From NCBI RefSeq assembly GCF_003031405.1, contig NZ_CP020469.1, positions 558,001 through 622,000 of the forward strand: a stretch of DNA of 64,000 nt, in the 5' to 3' direction. Source of the DNA: Halomonas sp. 'Soap Lake #6'. GTDB taxonomy: Bacteria > Pseudomonadota > Gammaproteobacteria > Pseudomonadales > Halomonadaceae. Shown here piece after piece: positions 63,002 through 64,000 of the stretch (its first letter is position 1; every line of letters begins with the position of its first letter). The notes beneath the pieces are model-generated. The model searched no databases, was not told the DNA's origin, and worked only from the letters and a program-made list of their open reading frames with translations. The translations under genes were made by a program, and so were the position numbers.

Positions 63002-64000
63002 CTATAACAGCTCTTCTGCGGCCAGCGCTAAGCGAGAGCGCTCAACGCTTTTCAGGGTGATATGCCCTGCATGAGGCCAGTCTCTAAAGCGTTCCACTAC
63101 AGCGGCCATGCCACAGGTGTTGGCGGTTAGGTAGGGGGTATCGATTTGCCCAACGTTGCCCAAGCAAACAATTTTGGTATTACGGCCAGCCCGGGTGACC
63201 AGCGATTTGAGCTGTTTGGGGGTGAAGTTTTGCGCCTCATCGATAATCAAAAAAGTGTCGTTTAGAGTGCGCCCGCGCATAAAGCTGGGAGAGCGGATTT
63301 GTACCCGCGAGCCGATTAGTTGCCGGGTTGCGCCATTGTCCCAACTAGACTCTCCTTCCTCGTTACGCAGCAGGTTATCCATGTTGTCGTGGAAGGCACC
63401 CATCCACGGTGACATTTTCTCCTCTTCAGTACCCGGTAGAAAGCCAATATCTTCACCCATGGGAATTGGGGCTCGGGTGAAAACGATACGCTCAAACTGC
63501 TTGGCGTCTAGGGTTTGCTGGAAAGCGGCGGCCAGCGTCATAAAGGTTTTACCGGTGCCCGCATTACCGGCAATGGTAACGAGGTCAATGTCTGGGTCCA
63601 TTAGTAGGTTGAGGGTGAAATTCTGGCGGCTGTCGTGAGCATGCACGCCCCAAACCCCGGCATGGTGACGATAGTTAGTGAGCAGCTGTAAGCGTGCTGT
63701 TAAAGGGGAAAGTTCGCGCACAACAGCTTCAAATTCGGCGCCGTTTTCGCTATCAGACACCAGCATACCAACGTGCCAATGGCGGGGCATGTTACCGCTT
63801 AATTGATAGAACGTGTGGTGTCCTACGCGCTCTACGGTTACCTCCACATTGAGAGCTTCCCAAAGCGACGCGCCATCCTGACCGGCGGATGCGTAAATTT
63901 GCGCTCCTTCAATCATGGCATCGCTATCTGAGAAGGCTCGGTCATTCAGATAGTCTTCCACCGGCACCTTTAGCGCGGCGGCTTTTACTCTTAAGTTGAT
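63002..64000 (-). CDS. PhoH-family ATPase (PIN-PhoH type), C-terminal part, cut by window edge
   Basis: The frame is open from the right edge to a stop at 63002, giving about 332 residues. Walker A is TIAGNAGTGKTFM and Walker B is FLIIDEAQNFTPKQLK, followed by the RNA-helicase-like C terminus. The first residues visible (INLRVKAAAL) are typical of the linker after an N-terminal PIN ribonuclease domain, which must lie beyond the window. A GTG at 63967 is not the real start. Likely an RNA-acting helicase/nuclease. Confidence 0.92.
   Translation of the reverse strand: MNLRVKAAALKVPVEDYLNDRAFSDSDAMIEGAQIYASAGQDGASLWEALNVEVTVERVGHHTFYQLSGNMPRHWHVGMLVSDSENGAEFEAVVRELSPLTARLQLLTNYRHHAGVWGVHAHDSRQNFTLNLLMDPDIDLVTIAGNAGTGKTFMTLAAAFQQTLDAKQFERIVFTRAPIPMGEDIGFLPGTEEEKMSPWMGAFHDNMDNLLRNEEGESSWDNGATRQLIGSRVQIRSPSFMRGRTLNDTFLIIDEAQNFTPKQLKSLVTRAGRNTKIVCLGNVGQIDTPYLTANTCGMAAVVERFRDWPHAGHITLKSVERSRLALAAEELL

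Overview
The window looks like chromosomal DNA of a moderately halophilic gammaproteobacterium, most likely Halomonas or a close relative (Halomonadaceae). This is inferred from protein style, GC-rich codon use and gene content: TRAP and SLC13 carboxylate uptake, AzlCD, SstT, a 3-hydroxypropionate module like the one described in DMSP-degrading Halomonas, and Mrp/complex-I-like antiporter subunits. No sequence search was possible. I see no rRNA, tRNA, CRISPR array, insertion sequence or prophage. The window cuts a gene at each end: a GntR regulator on the left and a PhoH-family ATPase on the right.

Left part (1-13.4 kb). A minus-strand operon for 4-hydroxyproline breakdown (epimerase, deaminase, an Ldh2-type reductase, ketoglutarate-semialdehyde dehydrogenase) is followed by its probable GntR regulator. 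The same 11-bp element sits before both the operon and the regulator. Next is a siderophore-iron uptake island: TonB-dependent receptor, ABC ATPase, two FecCD permeases, a binding protein and a sucrase/ferredoxin-like Fe-S protein. Fur-box-like sequences lie in both promoter regions.

13.0-24.5 kb. Two tandem-repeat blocks precede an Lrp/AsnC regulator. The regulator begins a tight plus-strand run: class-V PLP enzyme, flavin monooxygenase-like protein, two carboxymuconolactone-decarboxylase/AhpD-fold proteins, and a DctPQM TRAP transporter. I know of no assigned pathway with this gene set, and it is the best candidate here for an undescribed catabolic system. Opposing it are AzlD, AzlC and a coupled XRE-cupin regulator with a long upstream palindrome, then SstT and a small protein of unknown function.

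24.7-43 kb. A giant cyclic beta-1,2-glucan synthase (about 2,900 residues) ends in a strong terminator. It is followed by a CDP-alcohol phosphatidyltransferase, an SLC13 dicarboxylate symporter, SbcD-SbcC, a DUF533 protein and PgpA.

41.7-53.1 kb. A succinate-semialdehyde dehydrogenase lies divergent to an iron-type alcohol dehydrogenase, a permease and a sigma-54 activator with a PAS domain. A near-perfect sigma-54 promoter stands before the alcohol dehydrogenase, and together they suggest 4-hydroxybutyrate (or related diol) use. An exported MsrA follows, then a LysR regulator divergent from an MmsA-type dehydrogenase and a GMC oxidoreductase (3-hydroxypropionate to acetyl-CoA).

53.2-64 kb. 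A cold-shock protein with terminator, a 7-bp tandem repeat, an SLC13/TrkA-C permease and an esterase precede a five-gene overlapping operon. That operon holds a fused MbhD/MnhC-like protein, three NuoL/M/N-MrpD-like subunits and a YihY-family protein. It resembles a reduced Mrp-type cation/proton antiporter, and one of the three subunits lacks the conserved membrane glutamate.
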